Below, piece by piece: positions 1 to 9,487 of a DNA stretch of 64,000 nucleotides. Position 1 is the first letter of the stretch, and every line of letters begins with the position of its first letter. The translations under genes were made by a program, and so were the position numbers. The stretch comes from Pseudaminobacter soli (ex Li et al. 2025) (GTDB lineage Bacteria; Pseudomonadota; Alphaproteobacteria; Rhizobiales; Rhizobiaceae): the NCBI RefSeq assembly GCF_029892515.1, contig NZ_JARXVF010000002.1, forward strand, positions 620,001-684,000. The letters run 5' to 3'. Under the pieces are notes generated by a model. That model searched no databases, was not told the origin of the DNA, and saw only the letters and a program-made list of their open reading frames with translations.

Positions 1-147
1 CTTGACGTCCTCGGTCAGGCCCACGCGGCCGACCAACGATAGGCGTCGACGACATCAGGCGCTGGTGCAACTGAATGTGAATTGAATCGTTTAATGCCCA
101 GGCGGCGCCAAGGCATTGGCGGGCTGCTGCCACGCGGGAGTAAGACG

Positions 148-2970
148 ATGAACGCGAGGTTTTCTCGCAGGGATTTCCTGAAGGCGAGTATCGCCGCAGG
201 GGTCGCGATCAAGGTGTCTTTCCTTTTGCCCTCCGCGCGTGCCCAGCTGATCGAAACACCGCCCCTTCCAGGACCCGACTGGCTCAATGCCGACGGCAAA
301 CCGAGATACCGCCTGGACGCCATCGCCAAGGTCACCGGCCAGAAGACTTTCAGCCGCGACTATCGGGCGAGCGATCTCCCCGGCTGGCCAAAGGAGCAGT
401 CGCACGCCTTTCTCATCCACGCCACGAAAGCGGACCAGGTTTTCGAAGGCATCGACCTCAGCATACTCGGAGACGACCTGAAGCCCGATCGGGTTCTATT
501 GCATGAAGACCTGGTCGCTGACGGGATCGTTATCCCGGTCCTCGGCTTCTATGGTGACGTGTTCCTGGTGCCGAAGGGGCAGACAGCACGGTTACTCGGC
601 CAGCCGGTGGCGCTGCTCATCTATCGCGACTTCGCCCGCTTCGATGCGGCCAAGCGCCTGGTGCGTTTCAACGACAGTGTTGTGCGTTACGGAGAAAAGG
701 CGCCCTACAGCCATCCCGCCAACTATGGCGCTGCCCGCTATGTGCGCATCGGCGGCAGCGATCCGAGTGCCGAGGACCTCTATTCGCCGCTGAAGGATGC
801 CGTGATCTATGGCGGCTTTTCCGGCAACGAGCCGACCTGGCCGGCCGCAGGGGAGGGCGATCCGGTCGCGCGCGGCATGGCCGCAGCCGATGAAATCAAG
901 AAGGAAATCGATGGCGCCGGCGATGCGCTCGTGCTTCGGCGCAGCTATTTTTCGCAATCGGTAGATGCATCGGCCATGGAAGCGGACAATGGCAACGTCT
1001 GGTATGACCCGTCCAGCGGAACGCTGCATGCGATGATCGCCACGCAGTCGCCCTACGAAGTGGCCGAAGTCACGGCGATACTGGTCTCGAAATCGAAATT
1101 TCCGCTCAAGAATGTCGACCTCAAGGTCGGCTATACCGTCGGCTACGGCACCAAGGACCATGCGATCTTGCCGTTCTACTGCGTCGTGGCGGGGCTTTAT
1201 GGCGATGGCCGGCCGGTCCGGCTTGCCAATGATCGCTACGAGCAGTTCCAGCTGGGATTGAAACGCCACGCCTTCTGGATGGACAACACGCTGGTCATCG
1301 ACCGCGCAACCGGCCAGTTCCGCGCCATGACCGGCCACTTCAAGAACGATGGCGGTGGTCGGGCCAACTACTCGTTCTCCGTTGCTATGGTGGGCGCCAC
1401 GGCGGCGCAATCGATCTACTATTTGCCCAAGAGCGATTTCTCGGCCGCTGCCTTGGCGTCAAGGGCAGTCGATGCCGGCTCGACCCGCGGCTACGGCACT
1501 TTGCAGTCCATGTCGGCGACCGAGATGATGGTTGACGAAGCAGCCGAGCTGCTCGGCGTGGATGCTATCGACCTCAGGCTTAAGAACGTCCTCAAGTCGG
1601 GCATGAAGAATTCGCAAGGCGCGATCCCTGCCGGCGCCCTGCGCAACGAGGAGATTTTGCGGAAAGCGAGCCAGCACCCGCTGTGGGTTCAGCGCACTGA
1701 GAAGAAGGCAAGCTTCGATGCCGCCAATCCCGGCAAGAAATACGGGGTCGGCTTTGGTCATGTGCACAAGGACTACGGGACTGGCGCCGAAGCTGCTCTC
1801 GCAACGGTCGAGTTCGATGCCAAGGGTCGCATCAGGCTTGCCCACGTCGCGCACGAGATCGGCACGGGCACCACAACCTCGCAGGCGATCATGGTCGGCG
1901 ACATTCTCGGCCGGGTGCCGGACGAAACCGAATATGGCAAGGTCCTGTGGCCGCAAATGCCGCTCGAATCCACGGACGAGCCATATACGCTTTCCCAGGC
2001 CGACGAAGACCAGCGCAAGCAGAACCCGCGCTGGACGCCGCGCATCACTTCGCCGATGAGCGCCACCAACAGCGTTTACTATCTCGGCCACGCAACGCGC
2101 GAAGCCGCGCGCGCACTGGTCGAACTGTCGATCTGGCCGGCGGCGCAGTCGGTCTGGTCGCGCGGGATCGGCGGCGGCGCGCTCGCGCCCTACAGCGTGC
2201 GGCCTGACGAGCTTAGTCTCGCAAACGGTATCGTAAATGCCGGCGGCATGCCGTCCCTATCCCTTGCCGATGTGGCGGCGGAGGCGCATCGCCTTGGGCT
2301 CATAACTGGGGTTACGGTCCACACCTTCAACCGTTGGCAATGGACGGAAGCCGAATTCGACATACCGGGGGTAGGGCACCGGAAGATGGCGATTGATGCG
2401 CTTGCCCTGAAATATGGCGACGGCGCACCCGCCGACAAAAAGGCGCTGATGACGCTGGATGGATGGCAATTCCTGAACCGCGCCGCCGTTACCTATCCGC
2501 CCGTCCAGCGCAACAATGCGGGCGTCACCTACTATGCGCCGATGGCAACGTTTGCCGAGATCCTCGTCGACATAGGAACGGGCGAGGTGACGCTGCTTTC
2601 GCACCACTCGATCACCGAATGTGGAACGCAGGTGGTGCCAGAACTCGTGTCGGGACAAATCCAGGGCGGTATCGCCATGGGTATCGGCCATGCCCTGAAG
2701 GAGTATCTGCCGCTCTATGAGGACGGTCCCGGCGACGGCACCTGGAACTGGAACCGCTACGAGCTTCCGCGCGCGCGGGATGTGGCCGTCTGGTCGCAGA
2801 CTGCCGAGGTCCTGCCGCCGCTTTCGAGCACCGACGCGCCCAAAGGCCTGGCCGAAGTGGTCATGATAGCCATCGTGCCGGCAATCGCGAACGCGATCAC
2901 CCACGCCATCGGCAAGCGCTTCTACGAACTGCCAATCACCCCTGAGAAAATACGGGAGGCGCTGACATGA
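148..2970 (+). CDS. Molybdopterin-binding subunit of a xanthine dehydrogenase-family aldehyde/isoquinoline oxidoreductase
   Basis: The 940-residue product is the large Mo-cofactor subunit of the IorB / aldehyde dehydrogenase type. It would hydroxylate an aldehyde or N-heterocycle in the periplasm. The N-terminus carries a twin-arginine signal (SRRDFLKASIAAG near residues 5-17), and a Gly-rich Mo-cofactor region follows (for example HEIGTGTTTSQAIM). I chose ATG 148 because GGGAG lies 8 bases upstream and the Tat signal then sits at the very N-terminus; an ATG at 82 gives an unlikely arginine-rich leader. Its stop overlaps the next gene by ATGA, and a tri-haem cytochrome follows, as in acetic-acid-bacterial AldFGH complexes (family knowledge). 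The substrate cannot be read from sequence. Confidence 0.9.
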   Translation: MNARFSRRDFLKASIAAGVAIKVSFLLPSARAQLIETPPLPGPDWLNADGKPRYRLDAIAKVTGQKTFSRDYRASDLPGWPKEQSHAFLIHATKADQVFEGIDLSILGDDLKPDRVLLHEDLVADGIVIPVLGFYGDVFLVPKGQTARLLGQPVALLIYRDFARFDAAKRLVRFNDSVVRYGEKAPYSHPANYGAARYVRIGGSDPSAEDLYSPLKDAVIYGGFSGNEPTWPAAGEGDPVARGMAAADEIKKEIDGAGDALVLRRSYFSQSVDASAMEADNGNVWYDPSSGTLHAMIATQSPYEVAEVTAILVSKSKFPLKNVDLKVGYTVGYGTKDHAILPFYCVVAGLYGDGRPVRLANDRYEQFQLGLKRHAFWMDNTLVIDRATGQFRAMTGHFKNDGGGRANYSFSVAMVGATAAQSIYYLPKSDFSAAALASRAVDAGSTRGYGTLQSMSATEMMVDEAAELLGVDAIDLRLKNVLKSGMKNSQGAIPAGALRNEEILRKASQHPLWVQRTEKKASFDAANPGKKYGVGFGHVHKDYGTGAEAALATVEFDAKGRIRLAHVAHEIGTGTTTSQAIMVGDILGRVPDETEYGKVLWPQMPLESTDEPYTLSQADEDQRKQNPRWTPRITSPMSATNSVYYLGHATREAARALVELSIWPAAQSVWSRGIGGGALAPYSVRPDELSLANGIVNAGGMPSLSLADVAAEAHRLGLITGVTVHTFNRWQWTEAEFDIPGVGHRKMAIDALALKYGDGAPADKKALMTLDGWQFLNRAAVTYPPVQRNNAGVTYYAPMATFAEILVDIGTGEVTLLSHHSITECGTQVVPELVSGQIQGGIAMGIGHALKEYLPLYEDGPGDGTWNWNRYELPRARDVAVWSQTAEVLPPLSSTDAPKGLAEVVMIAIVPAIANAITHAIGKRFYELPITPEKIREALT

Positions 2971-3512
2971 CGCTCGCCTCGAAGAAACTGTCCTTAACCG
3001 TCAACGACAAGACCATCGACGCGATGGACGTGCCGGAAACCATGATGATGCTGGATTTCCTGCATGAATATCTCAACCTCACCGGCGCGCGCATGGGCTG
3101 CGGGCAGGGCATTTGCAACGCCTGCAGCGTGGTGGTCGAGCATGACGACGGCACGCTTCAGGAGGCGCGCACCTGCATCACTGGCGCGCATTGGTTTGCC
3201 GGCAAGAAAGTGCGAACGGTCGAAGGCCATGCCAAGCGTGATGCCTCCGGCGCCATCGTCGGGCTGTCGCCGGTTCAGCAGGCCTTCATCGAGCATTTTG
3301 CGTTCCAGTGCGGCTATTGCACGCCCGGCTTCGCCACCGGCGCGACCGTTCTCATGGATCAGTTGAAGCGCAATCCGGTCGCGCGGGCCGACCTCGAAAA
3401 GACCATTACCGACGCGTTGAACAAGCATATCTGTCGCTGCACGGGCTACGTCCGATATTACGAGGCGGTCCGTGATCTCGCCTTGAACACTCCCGGTCTG
3501 GTGAAAGCCTGA
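2967..3512 (+). CDS. (2Fe-2S)-binding small subunit of the molybdenum hydroxylase
   Basis: The 181-residue protein has the two clusters expected of IorA / CoxS proteins. A plant-type ferredoxin set is formed by Cys45, Cys50, Cys53 and Cys70 (CGQGICNAC), and the second [2Fe-2S] site is formed by Cys115, Cys118, Cys156 and Cys158 (CGYC...CRC). It passes electrons from the Mo centre of the upstream subunit to the downstream cytochrome. The start overlaps the stop of the large subunit (ATGA), so the two are probably translationally coupled. It has no signal peptide of its own, in keeping with co-export on the Tat-bearing partner. Confidence 0.93.
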   Translation: MTLASKKLSLTVNDKTIDAMDVPETMMMLDFLHEYLNLTGARMGCGQGICNACSVVVEHDDGTLQEARTCITGAHWFAGKKVRTVEGHAKRDASGAIVGLSPVQQAFIEHFAFQCGYCTPGFATGATVLMDQLKRNPVARADLEKTITDALNKHICRCTGYVRYYEAVRDLALNTPGLVKA

Positions 3513-3517
3513 ACGCC

Positions 3518-4810
3518 ATGAAAATACGGACGCTGCTCTGGATCGGGGTTGGAATTATCGGATGTCTCGCCCTGTTTGCACTCGGCGTCTTTGCCGGCCT
3601 TTTCGAGAGAACCGCAGTGGCCAAGGATATCGATCAGCCGCTGTCGGCGGACCAGATGAAGACATTGGCCAAAAGGGGCGCCTATGTCGCCGTGGCCGCT
3701 GATTGCTATGCGTGCCATACCGCCAAGGACGGCGCACCATGGGCGGGCGGCTTTGCGTTCGAGACCCCGTTCGGCACCATTTATTCGACCAACATTTCTC
3801 CGGACAAGGAGCACGGCATCGGCAATTGGACCCGCGCCGAATTCCACCGGGCGATGCGCGACGGGATAGGCAAGGGCGGCGTCCATCTCTATCCGGCCAT
3901 GCCTTACGAATCCTATCGCAAGATGACTCCGGAAGACGTGGATGCGGTCTACGCCTACCTTATGAGCCGCGAGCCGATGAATGTGGAAAACAAGAAGAAC
4001 GATCTGCGGTTTCCCTTCAACATCCGGCAAGTCCTGACCTTCTGGAATTTCGTAAACCTTCCGGGCGGTACGCTGGCTTCCGATCCGGCTCGCTCGGAAA
4101 CTTGGAACCGCGGACGCTATCTGGTCGACGCGCTCGCCCATTGCGGCGATTGCCATACGCCCCGCAATCTGATGCAGGGGATGAAGCAGAGCGAATATCT
4201 CCAGGGTTCGGTGCTGGAGGGCGTTCTTGCGCCCGACATCACCAAGGAGGGGCTCGCGCAGATGGGCTTCGACCCGCATATTCTGTCTGTCTTCATGAAG
4301 TCTGGCCTGTCTGCTCAAGGAGCGATGACAGGCCAGATGTTCGACGTGGTCCATTTTTCGACGCAATACATGACTGACGACGATCTTGCGGCGCTGTCGG
4401 CCTACCTGTTCGACTTGGATGGCTTGCCGAAGCAATCCACCCCGCCGGCGCCTCCCAAGCCGGTCGAGGTTGCACACGACCTCGCGGAATCCGCACGCGG
4501 CACCTACCTCAACCTGTGCTCGGGTTGCCATGGCGTGGATGGCGAGGGGATCCCGCATGTGGTGGTGCCGCTGGCCACCAATGCCTCGCTTCGGCTCGCC
4601 AGCCCGCGCAACCTGGTCCATGCCGTGCTCCACGGCATTCCCGCCCAGCATTTTCCGGGGCTCGAGCGCATGCAATCGATGCCCGCCTTCAAGGATGAGC
4701 TCAACAACCAACAGCTTGCTGACCTGGCCAACTGGATGCGAGCAGTATGGGGCGGCAAACAGCCAGACGTGAAACCCGAAGACGTCGATCAGGTACGACG
4801 TGGGGATTGA
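3518..4810 (+). CDS. Tri-haem cytochrome c subunit of the molybdenum hydroxylase
   Basis: The 430-residue protein has an N-terminal membrane anchor or signal (residues about 4-28) and three CxxCH haem c motifs: CYACH at 63-67, CGDCH at 209-213 and CSGCH at 334-338. That is the layout of the cytochrome subunit of membrane-bound alcohol and aldehyde dehydrogenases. It should carry electrons from the 2Fe-2S subunit to quinone or a terminal oxidase on the periplasmic face. It starts 5 bases after the preceding stop, so the three genes form one operon. An IS element lies about 100 bases downstream. Confidence 0.9.
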   Translation: MKIRTLLWIGVGIIGCLALFALGVFAGLFERTAVAKDIDQPLSADQMKTLAKRGAYVAVAADCYACHTAKDGAPWAGGFAFETPFGTIYSTNISPDKEHGIGNWTRAEFHRAMRDGIGKGGVHLYPAMPYESYRKMTPEDVDAVYAYLMSREPMNVENKKNDLRFPFNIRQVLTFWNFVNLPGGTLASDPARSETWNRGRYLVDALAHCGDCHTPRNLMQGMKQSEYLQGSVLEGVLAPDITKEGLAQMGFDPHILSVFMKSGLSAQGAMTGQMFDVVHFSTQYMTDDDLAALSAYLFDLDGLPKQSTPPAPPKPVEVAHDLAESARGTYLNLCSGCHGVDGEGIPHVVVPLATNASLRLASPRNLVHAVLHGIPAQHFPGLERMQSMPAFKDELNNQQLADLANWMRAVWGGKQPDVKPEDVDQVRRGD

Positions 4811-4916
4811 CTAGCAAATTCAGAGGAAATGAAATCGGCTCATTGAGCGAAAGCACCGAGCTGCCCCACCGTGGCACGACTATAAGTTCCATAAGCTATG
4901 TTATGCGACTTTTGGA

Positions 4917-4965
4917 TGTAGCCGCAAAGTTAAAGTGTCCTGATCCTGCAAAGTAAGAATGTCAC
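4917..4965 (+). repeat. Left terminal repeat of the IS, two sub-repeats
   Basis: Two copies of a GCAAAGT-a-AaTGTC unit lie 24 bases apart (4924-4940 and 4948-4965). Double sub-repeats at each end are typical transposase-binding sites. Confidence 0.75.
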
Positions 4966-4977
4966 TCTCCCCGCGTT

Positions 4978-6395
4978 TTGATGACGTGGGAGAGATTGCG
5001 GATGGGACTGATTGCGATGAGCGAGCGCGACCTACAGCGGATTGAGGTTTTGTCGAGGGTCGTCGACGACCGGATGACGATCGTTTCGGCGGCGCATGTG
5101 CTGGGCTTAAGCACGCGCCAGGTTCGCCGGCTCTTGGAGCGGATCCGGACGGATGGTGCTGCATCGATCCGGCACAGAGCGATCGACCGACCGTCGAACA
5201 ACCGGATCAGCGACGGCGTGCGCGACTATGCTGTAGCGATCGTGCGCGAGCGCTATACGGATTTCGGTCCGACGCTGGCCGCCGAGAAGCTGGCCGAGCG
5301 CGACGGCCTGACGGTGTCGCGCGAGACCTTGCGCAAATGGATGGCGGAGGCTGGACTGTGGCTGTCGCGCAAGCAGCGCCGCTGCGCCGAGAAGCCTATG
5401 GCGAGCTGGTGCAGATCGACGGTTCCGAGCATCGCTGGTTCGAGGATCGCGGTGCCCCATGTTCGCTGCTGGTGTTCATCGACGATGCGACCGGCAAGCT
5501 GATGCAGTTGCGCTTCGTACGCTCGGAAAGTGCGTTTACGTATTTCGAGGCGCTGGAGCTCTATCTCAAGGCGCATGGTGCTCCGGTCGCCTTCTATTCC
5601 GACAAGCATTCGGTGTTCCGGGTGGCGAAGAAAGACGCCAAGGGCGGCCAGGGCATGACCCAGTTCGGGCGTGCGCTTTCAGAGCTAAACATCGAGATTC
5701 TTTGCGCAAACTCGAGCCAGGCGAAGGGCCGAGTTGAGCGGATGAACCGGACGCTACAGGATCGGTTGATTAAGGATCTGCGCTTGGCGGGCATCTGCGG
5801 CATGGATGACGGCAACGCTTTCCTGCCTCGGTTCATGGAGCGCTATAACCGGCAGTTTGCCATTCCCCCTGCCCGCCCTGATGATCTGCATCGGTCGCTG
5901 AATCTTGCCCCGGATCGGCTGCGCGACGTCCTGTGCAAACGTGAGCAGCGTTATGTCGGCGCGCAACTGACGTTTTCGTTCGAGCGCCAGCGGATCATGC
6001 TGGAAGAGAACGAGGTGACGCGTGGGCTGGTCGGCTGCTATGTCGAGACCTACGCTTTTGCCGACGGCCGGCTCGACGTGCGCTGGAAGGGCCATTCCCT
6101 GCCCTACCGGGTGTTCGACAAGGATCAGCAGCGGGTGACGCATGCGGCGATCACCGAGAACAAGCGGCTTTCCGATGTGCTAGCCTATATCAAGGAGCGG
6201 CAGGATCAGTCGCCGTCGCCGAGGGTCAAGACCAACAGCGACAAGAACGGCTACACGCCGCGGGGTCGCAAGCCGGGCAAACGGACGGATTTCATCAACG
6301 ATCCGGCCATGATCGCCCGACGTCATCAGGCGCTTTCCCAGCAACGTGCGGTGGAGCTAGGACAACCCTACCCGGCACAGTTCAATGGAGATTGA
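4978..6395 (+). pseudogene. ISNCY/IS1202-type DDE transposase, frameshifted
   Basis: The N-terminal part (frame of 4978) has a helix-turn-helix region (VSAAHVLGLSTRQVRRLLERI) up to KWMAEAGLWLSRKQRR. The catalytic part continues in the -1 frame from about 5385 (RREAYGELVQIDGSEHRWFEDRG, FIDDATGKLMQL, FYSDKHSVFR, KGRVERMNRTLQDRL), giving the D, D and E of the rve-type core. The two frames meet at about 5370-5395. Compared with the family as I know it, a few residues between the HTH part and the core are missing, so a small deletion is more likely than programmed slippage; I see no good slippery heptamer there. The element is probably unable to move by itself. Confidence 0.8.
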
Positions 6396-7119
6396 GTTCG
6401 GCTTGCATGTCGGAGTCCAGCTTTAAACAGGCAGCCCACAACGGTGTCTTGTGGTAGGTTCCATCCTGCCAAATGGTCAGTCCCTCGCGCTCTTCGTGCA
6501 GCAATCCCAGCCAGCACAGCGGGCGAATGATATCGTAGCGGAGCGCCGACCTTTCCGCCCAGGCTTCGACAGTCATTTCTGCTGGCGCCGGGTACGACTC
6601 GCTCGGGAACAGCTCGTTCACCAAGTCGTTCGGCGAACAACCCGTTTTTGCTTTCATATTGATAAGATTGAGAAAGACGTGCCACCAACGCATCCGATCA
6701 CGGACAGCCGCCTGCGTCTGCCCGTGATGGATATAAGCATAAAGATAATCCGTCGCGATCAGATCGAAGAAGGCCTGCGGTCGCGCCAGAAAGTCTCGGC
6801 CGCGTTGGGTTGGTAGCAGTACGTCTTTTCGCCGCCGCAGAAGCCGTAAGTGCTTGAGCATGTCACGGACTGCCAAAAGCGGCGGCATGTCGGCTTCGTT
6901 GAGAACCTTGTTGACGCTGTATAGGTCGTCCGACGTGTGGCCGGGCCAATCGAAGTGAACAGCGGCCCAGTCCACGAACTTGCGGTTCATCGCCCCCGAT
7001 GCGGTCAGACCGATGCCTCCTTGGCTATCGGCGTAGGAAACAGTCATGGCCATGCCGCGAACCAGCGGCGATAGGGCCAGTACATCGACGTCGGCAAGCA
7101 GCTCAATTTGTGGAAGCAT
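6382..7119 (-). CDS. Passenger gene of the IS: uncharacterised protein
   Basis: I do not recognise this 245-residue soluble protein with certainty. A central stretch (LLAVRDMLKHLRLLRRRKD..LPTQRGRDFLARPQAFF) resembles the winged-helix-like C-terminal part of some plasmid pRiA4b ORF-3 / IS1096 TnpR-type proteins; this is a weak, from-memory comparison. It lies wholly inside the intact ends of the IS, convergent with the transposase and overlapping its last 14 bases, so it probably moves with the element. There are no membrane segments or signal peptide. Confidence 0.55.
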   Translation of the reverse strand: MLPQIELLADVDVLALSPLVRGMAMTVSYADSQGGIGLTASGAMNRKFVDWAAVHFDWPGHTSDDLYSVNKVLNEADMPPLLAVRDMLKHLRLLRRRKDVLLPTQRGRDFLARPQAFFDLIATDYLYAYIHHGQTQAAVRDRMRWWHVFLNLINMKAKTGCSPNDLVNELFPSESYPAPAEMTVEAWAERSALRYDIIRPLCWLGLLHEEREGLTIWQDGTYHKTPLWAACLKLDSDMQAELNLH

Positions 7120-7302
7120 TAGGTGATCCTGGCAGAACCAACCGGAGTGTCGATCCGATTCAGATCATTCCCCAGGAGCGCGAAGATTGAAACCCTCAAA
7201 GCTAACGCCGATGGGTGCCCTTCACCCGCCCCGATCTGCCCTTGCAACCCGGACCAGCCGGTCAGATCGGGGCTGGTCGTCGTGCCGAGTGGCGGACCAA
7301 AG

Positions 7303-7351
7303 GGACATTTTGACTTTGCGCCAGCGCGGACAGTTCAACCTGGCCGCCACA
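7303..7351 (-). repeat. Right terminal repeat of the IS, two sub-repeats
   Basis: Read on the minus strand this end matches the left end. It has an outer unit ending TGTCC (7328-7351) and an inner unit GCAAAGTCAAAATGTCC (7303-7319), 25 bases apart. Confidence 0.75.
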
Positions 7352-7432
7352 TTGGATATTGGTGGGTGGGTTCAAGGATGAAGTGCGACTTGCGAATGAT
7401 ACCAATGGGTTATCACTCGCAAGGAAGATGCA

Positions 7433-7912
7433 ATGAGACGCACCTACTCGCATATTGATCTGGATGAACGGCGCAAGATCACGCGTTGGCGGATGGCTGG
7501 TCTGAGTGTTGAGATTATCGCCGAGAAGCTCGGCCGGCATCGTTCGACGATCTTTCGTGAGATCAAACGCAATATGTTCATCGACGCGGTCGTTCCGGAT
7601 ATCACCGGCTACTACTGCGTGGCGGCGCATGGCATGGCCTGCGAGCGGCGCGCCAAACTACGAAAGCTCGCGCGCTTCTCGCATGTCCGCCAGTCGGTGA
7701 TCGACCGGATCATGCATGGTTATGTGATCTCACTGGTCGAGCGGGTTAGTCGCTTTGCCATCTTCCTGCGCAACAACGATAGGCAGTCCCGGCCCGTTAT
7801 GGACGGCCTCGTGCAGGCGCTACAGGCCCTACCCCATCTTGCCCGCCGCTCCATTACCTTCGATCACACGATATCCACCAACTTGTTCGCAAGTTTGGGC
7901 CTTTCAACTTAG
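7433..7912 (+). pseudogene. IS30-family transposase, internally deleted and truncated
   Basis: The N-terminus is a normal IS30 start (MRRTYSHIDLDERRKITRWR followed by the HTH GLSVEIIAEKLGRHRSTIFREIKRN). After DRIMHGY near 7725 the frame jumps to a later part of the family (VERVSRFAIFLRNNDRQSR), so roughly 100 family residues are missing. It ends early after RRSITFDH, at the point where the core should continue with the D of the DDE triad. The intact ISNCY element lies just upstream. Confidence 0.8.
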
Positions 7913-7951
7913 TGCTCTGAATTGCCTCTCACAATCCATGGACGGGCAGTT

Positions 7952-9487
7952 CTATGTGCCAAAGTCATCGGCAATCGTGTCGAGCAGCGGCGGTTCTTCC
8001 TCGGCCTCGCTTTTCGGCTCGACCATGATTAGCCCGACAATGATCAAACCCAGCGCCGCCCACGTCCAGAGGGAAATGTATTCGCCCAGCAGGACAATGC
8101 TCCAGCCAATGCCGGCAGCGGTCACCGCATAGGCATTTTGGCTGGCGAAGACCGCGCCGGTCGTCTGGATCAGGTAAATGAACAGGATCATCGCCATTGT
8201 CCCCGCGAGCGCCATCAAGACGACCAAAGCCCCGAGTCTTCCGTTCAGGAGAGCTAACGGGATCAAATCGCCCGTTGCTAGCGCAATGACGAACAGCATC
8301 GCCATCGACGCCACCAGTGACACACCATAGATCGCTATACTGTCGATGTGTGTAGGCCGCTTTTCCGAAATGTAGAGGTCTTCCAGACCAAAGGTGATGG
8401 GTATGGCCAGAACGAGCGCCATCCATGCCCAGGTGTTTTCACCCGACCCGGCATCGGTTTCGCCGTAAATGACAATGACGGTCACACCGGCCAGTCCCAG
8501 CGCGAGGCCAAGGAAGCGTTTCAGGCTGGGCGATTCTATCCTCATGACCGCTGCGAACAGGAAGACCATGAAACCTTCCAGTACGATCACAATAGCCACG
8601 ATGAAGGCGGGCAGTTTACTCGCCATCCAATAAACCAGGACCTGGTTGATCACCGAACTGATGAAGGCGAAGGTAAATACATACGTCCATTCGGCGCGGC
8701 CGAAGTCGCTCAGTTTCGGCAATGTCCCGCGCCGCATCGATATCAGGAGACAGATCAGCGCGCCTAAGGTATCGACCAGAAACGCGAGCCCGATAGGATG
8801 GATCACAATGTTTGACGCCATCTTCGATAGCGGCACGATCAGACCGAAGAGCGCACCGCATGCGAGAAGCAACAATCCGCCGCGGAACGTCCGGATATTC
8901 TGGCGCATCTTGCGTTCGCGCTCATAGACCTTCTGCGCCATGGTGGAGAAGACCTTTGCCAGGCGCCCCAAGCCGTCTGATCGGCTAGCCACATCATTGA
9001 GCCCGAGCCGCGAAGGATTGAAGTGACCGGTTTCCAGCGCAGTCGCGACTTTCGTCAGGCGCGCGACCTGCCGGAGATATTCGCGCTCGATGTCCCTCAG
9101 TCTCTTCTTCTCGAGGCATGTGCTGACACGCGCTTCCAGCAAGGCAGATTCGAAATCCTTCGGCAGGAAATCCTCCGCGCCCAGTTCTATCGCCTTGACG
9201 ACGCTCGACATCTCCTCATCCAAGGCGGAAATGACGATCACCGGTAGGTCGCGCGAGTCCCGTGACGATTTCAAAACTCGCAGGACGGCGTAACCGTCCA
9301 TCTCCGGCATAACAATGTCGAGCAGGACGACGTCAACACGGTTCTCGGCAACATATTCCAGAGCCTGCTGGCCGCTTTCGACCGCGACCGCCTGGTGGCC
9401 CAGCGCTTCGACTGCCTTTTGCAACTTCAGCCGAACCATTTTCGAATCGTCGACGATGAGAATTCTGCCGCTCTCGTTCATACTCAT
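7952..9487 (-). CDS. Response-regulator receiver domain fused to a DMT/EamA-type ten-helix transporter
   Basis: The 511-residue protein has a canonical receiver domain at residues 1-125 (ILIVDDSKMVRLKL; phospho-acceptor Asp57 in VLLDIVMPEMDG; Lys in LPKDFESA). A charged helical linker (about 130-200) follows, then about ten hydrophobic helices (about 205-490) with EamA-type features such as a repeated half and GEYISLWTWAALGLIIVGL at the end. The start at 9487 overlaps the stop of the Hpt gene (ATGA), implying coupled translation. Phosphorylation could gate or sense transport, but that is inference. Fusion of a receiver to a drug/metabolite carrier is rare in my experience. The C-terminal tail is acidic. 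Confidence 0.85.
   Translation of the reverse strand: MSMNESGRILIVDDSKMVRLKLQKAVEALGHQAVAVESGQQALEYVAENRVDVVLLDIVMPEMDGYAVLRVLKSSRDSRDLPVIVISALDEEMSSVVKAIELGAEDFLPKDFESALLEARVSTCLEKKRLRDIEREYLRQVARLTKVATALETGHFNPSRLGLNDVASRSDGLGRLAKVFSTMAQKVYERERKMRQNIRTFRGGLLLLACGALFGLIVPLSKMASNIVIHPIGLAFLVDTLGALICLLISMRRGTLPKLSDFGRAEWTYVFTFAFISSVINQVLVYWMASKLPAFIVAIVIVLEGFMVFLFAAVMRIESPSLKRFLGLALGLAGVTVIVIYGETDAGSGENTWAWMALVLAIPITFGLEDLYISEKRPTHIDSIAIYGVSLVASMAMLFVIALATGDLIPLALLNGRLGALVVLMALAGTMAMILFIYLIQTTGAVFASQNAYAVTAAGIGWSIVLLGEYISLWTWAALGLIIVGLIMVEPKSEAEEEPPLLDTIADDFGT

Larger units (their letters stand above)
4917..7351 (+). mobile_element. Complete IS1202-like (ISNCY) insertion sequence with passenger gene
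   Basis: The element is about 2,435 bp. It begins TGTAGC at 4917 and ends in the inverse, GCCACA, at 7351. The outermost 24 bases of the two ends match at 18 positions when one end is reversed. The flanks carry a direct repeat TTGGA at 4912-4916 and 7352-7356, exactly abutting the ends, which is a 5-bp target duplication. Inside are a frameshifted DDE transposase and, convergent with it, a 245-codon unrelated gene. Ends and duplication are seen directly; the family comes from the transposase. Confidence 0.8.

Noticed and set aside
82-147. Upstream extension of the Mo-hydroxylase large subunit
   Set aside because: It gives an arginine-rich leader before the Tat signal, while ATG 148 has a good ribosome-binding site.
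3458-4711. Minus-strand frame of 417 codons
   Set aside because: It is antisense to the tri-haem cytochrome gene, with no domain or ribosome-binding site.
5337-5502. Programmed -1 frameshifting in the IS transposase
   Set aside because: I see no slippery heptamer or following hairpin in the overlap, and residues appear to be missing; deletion is simpler.
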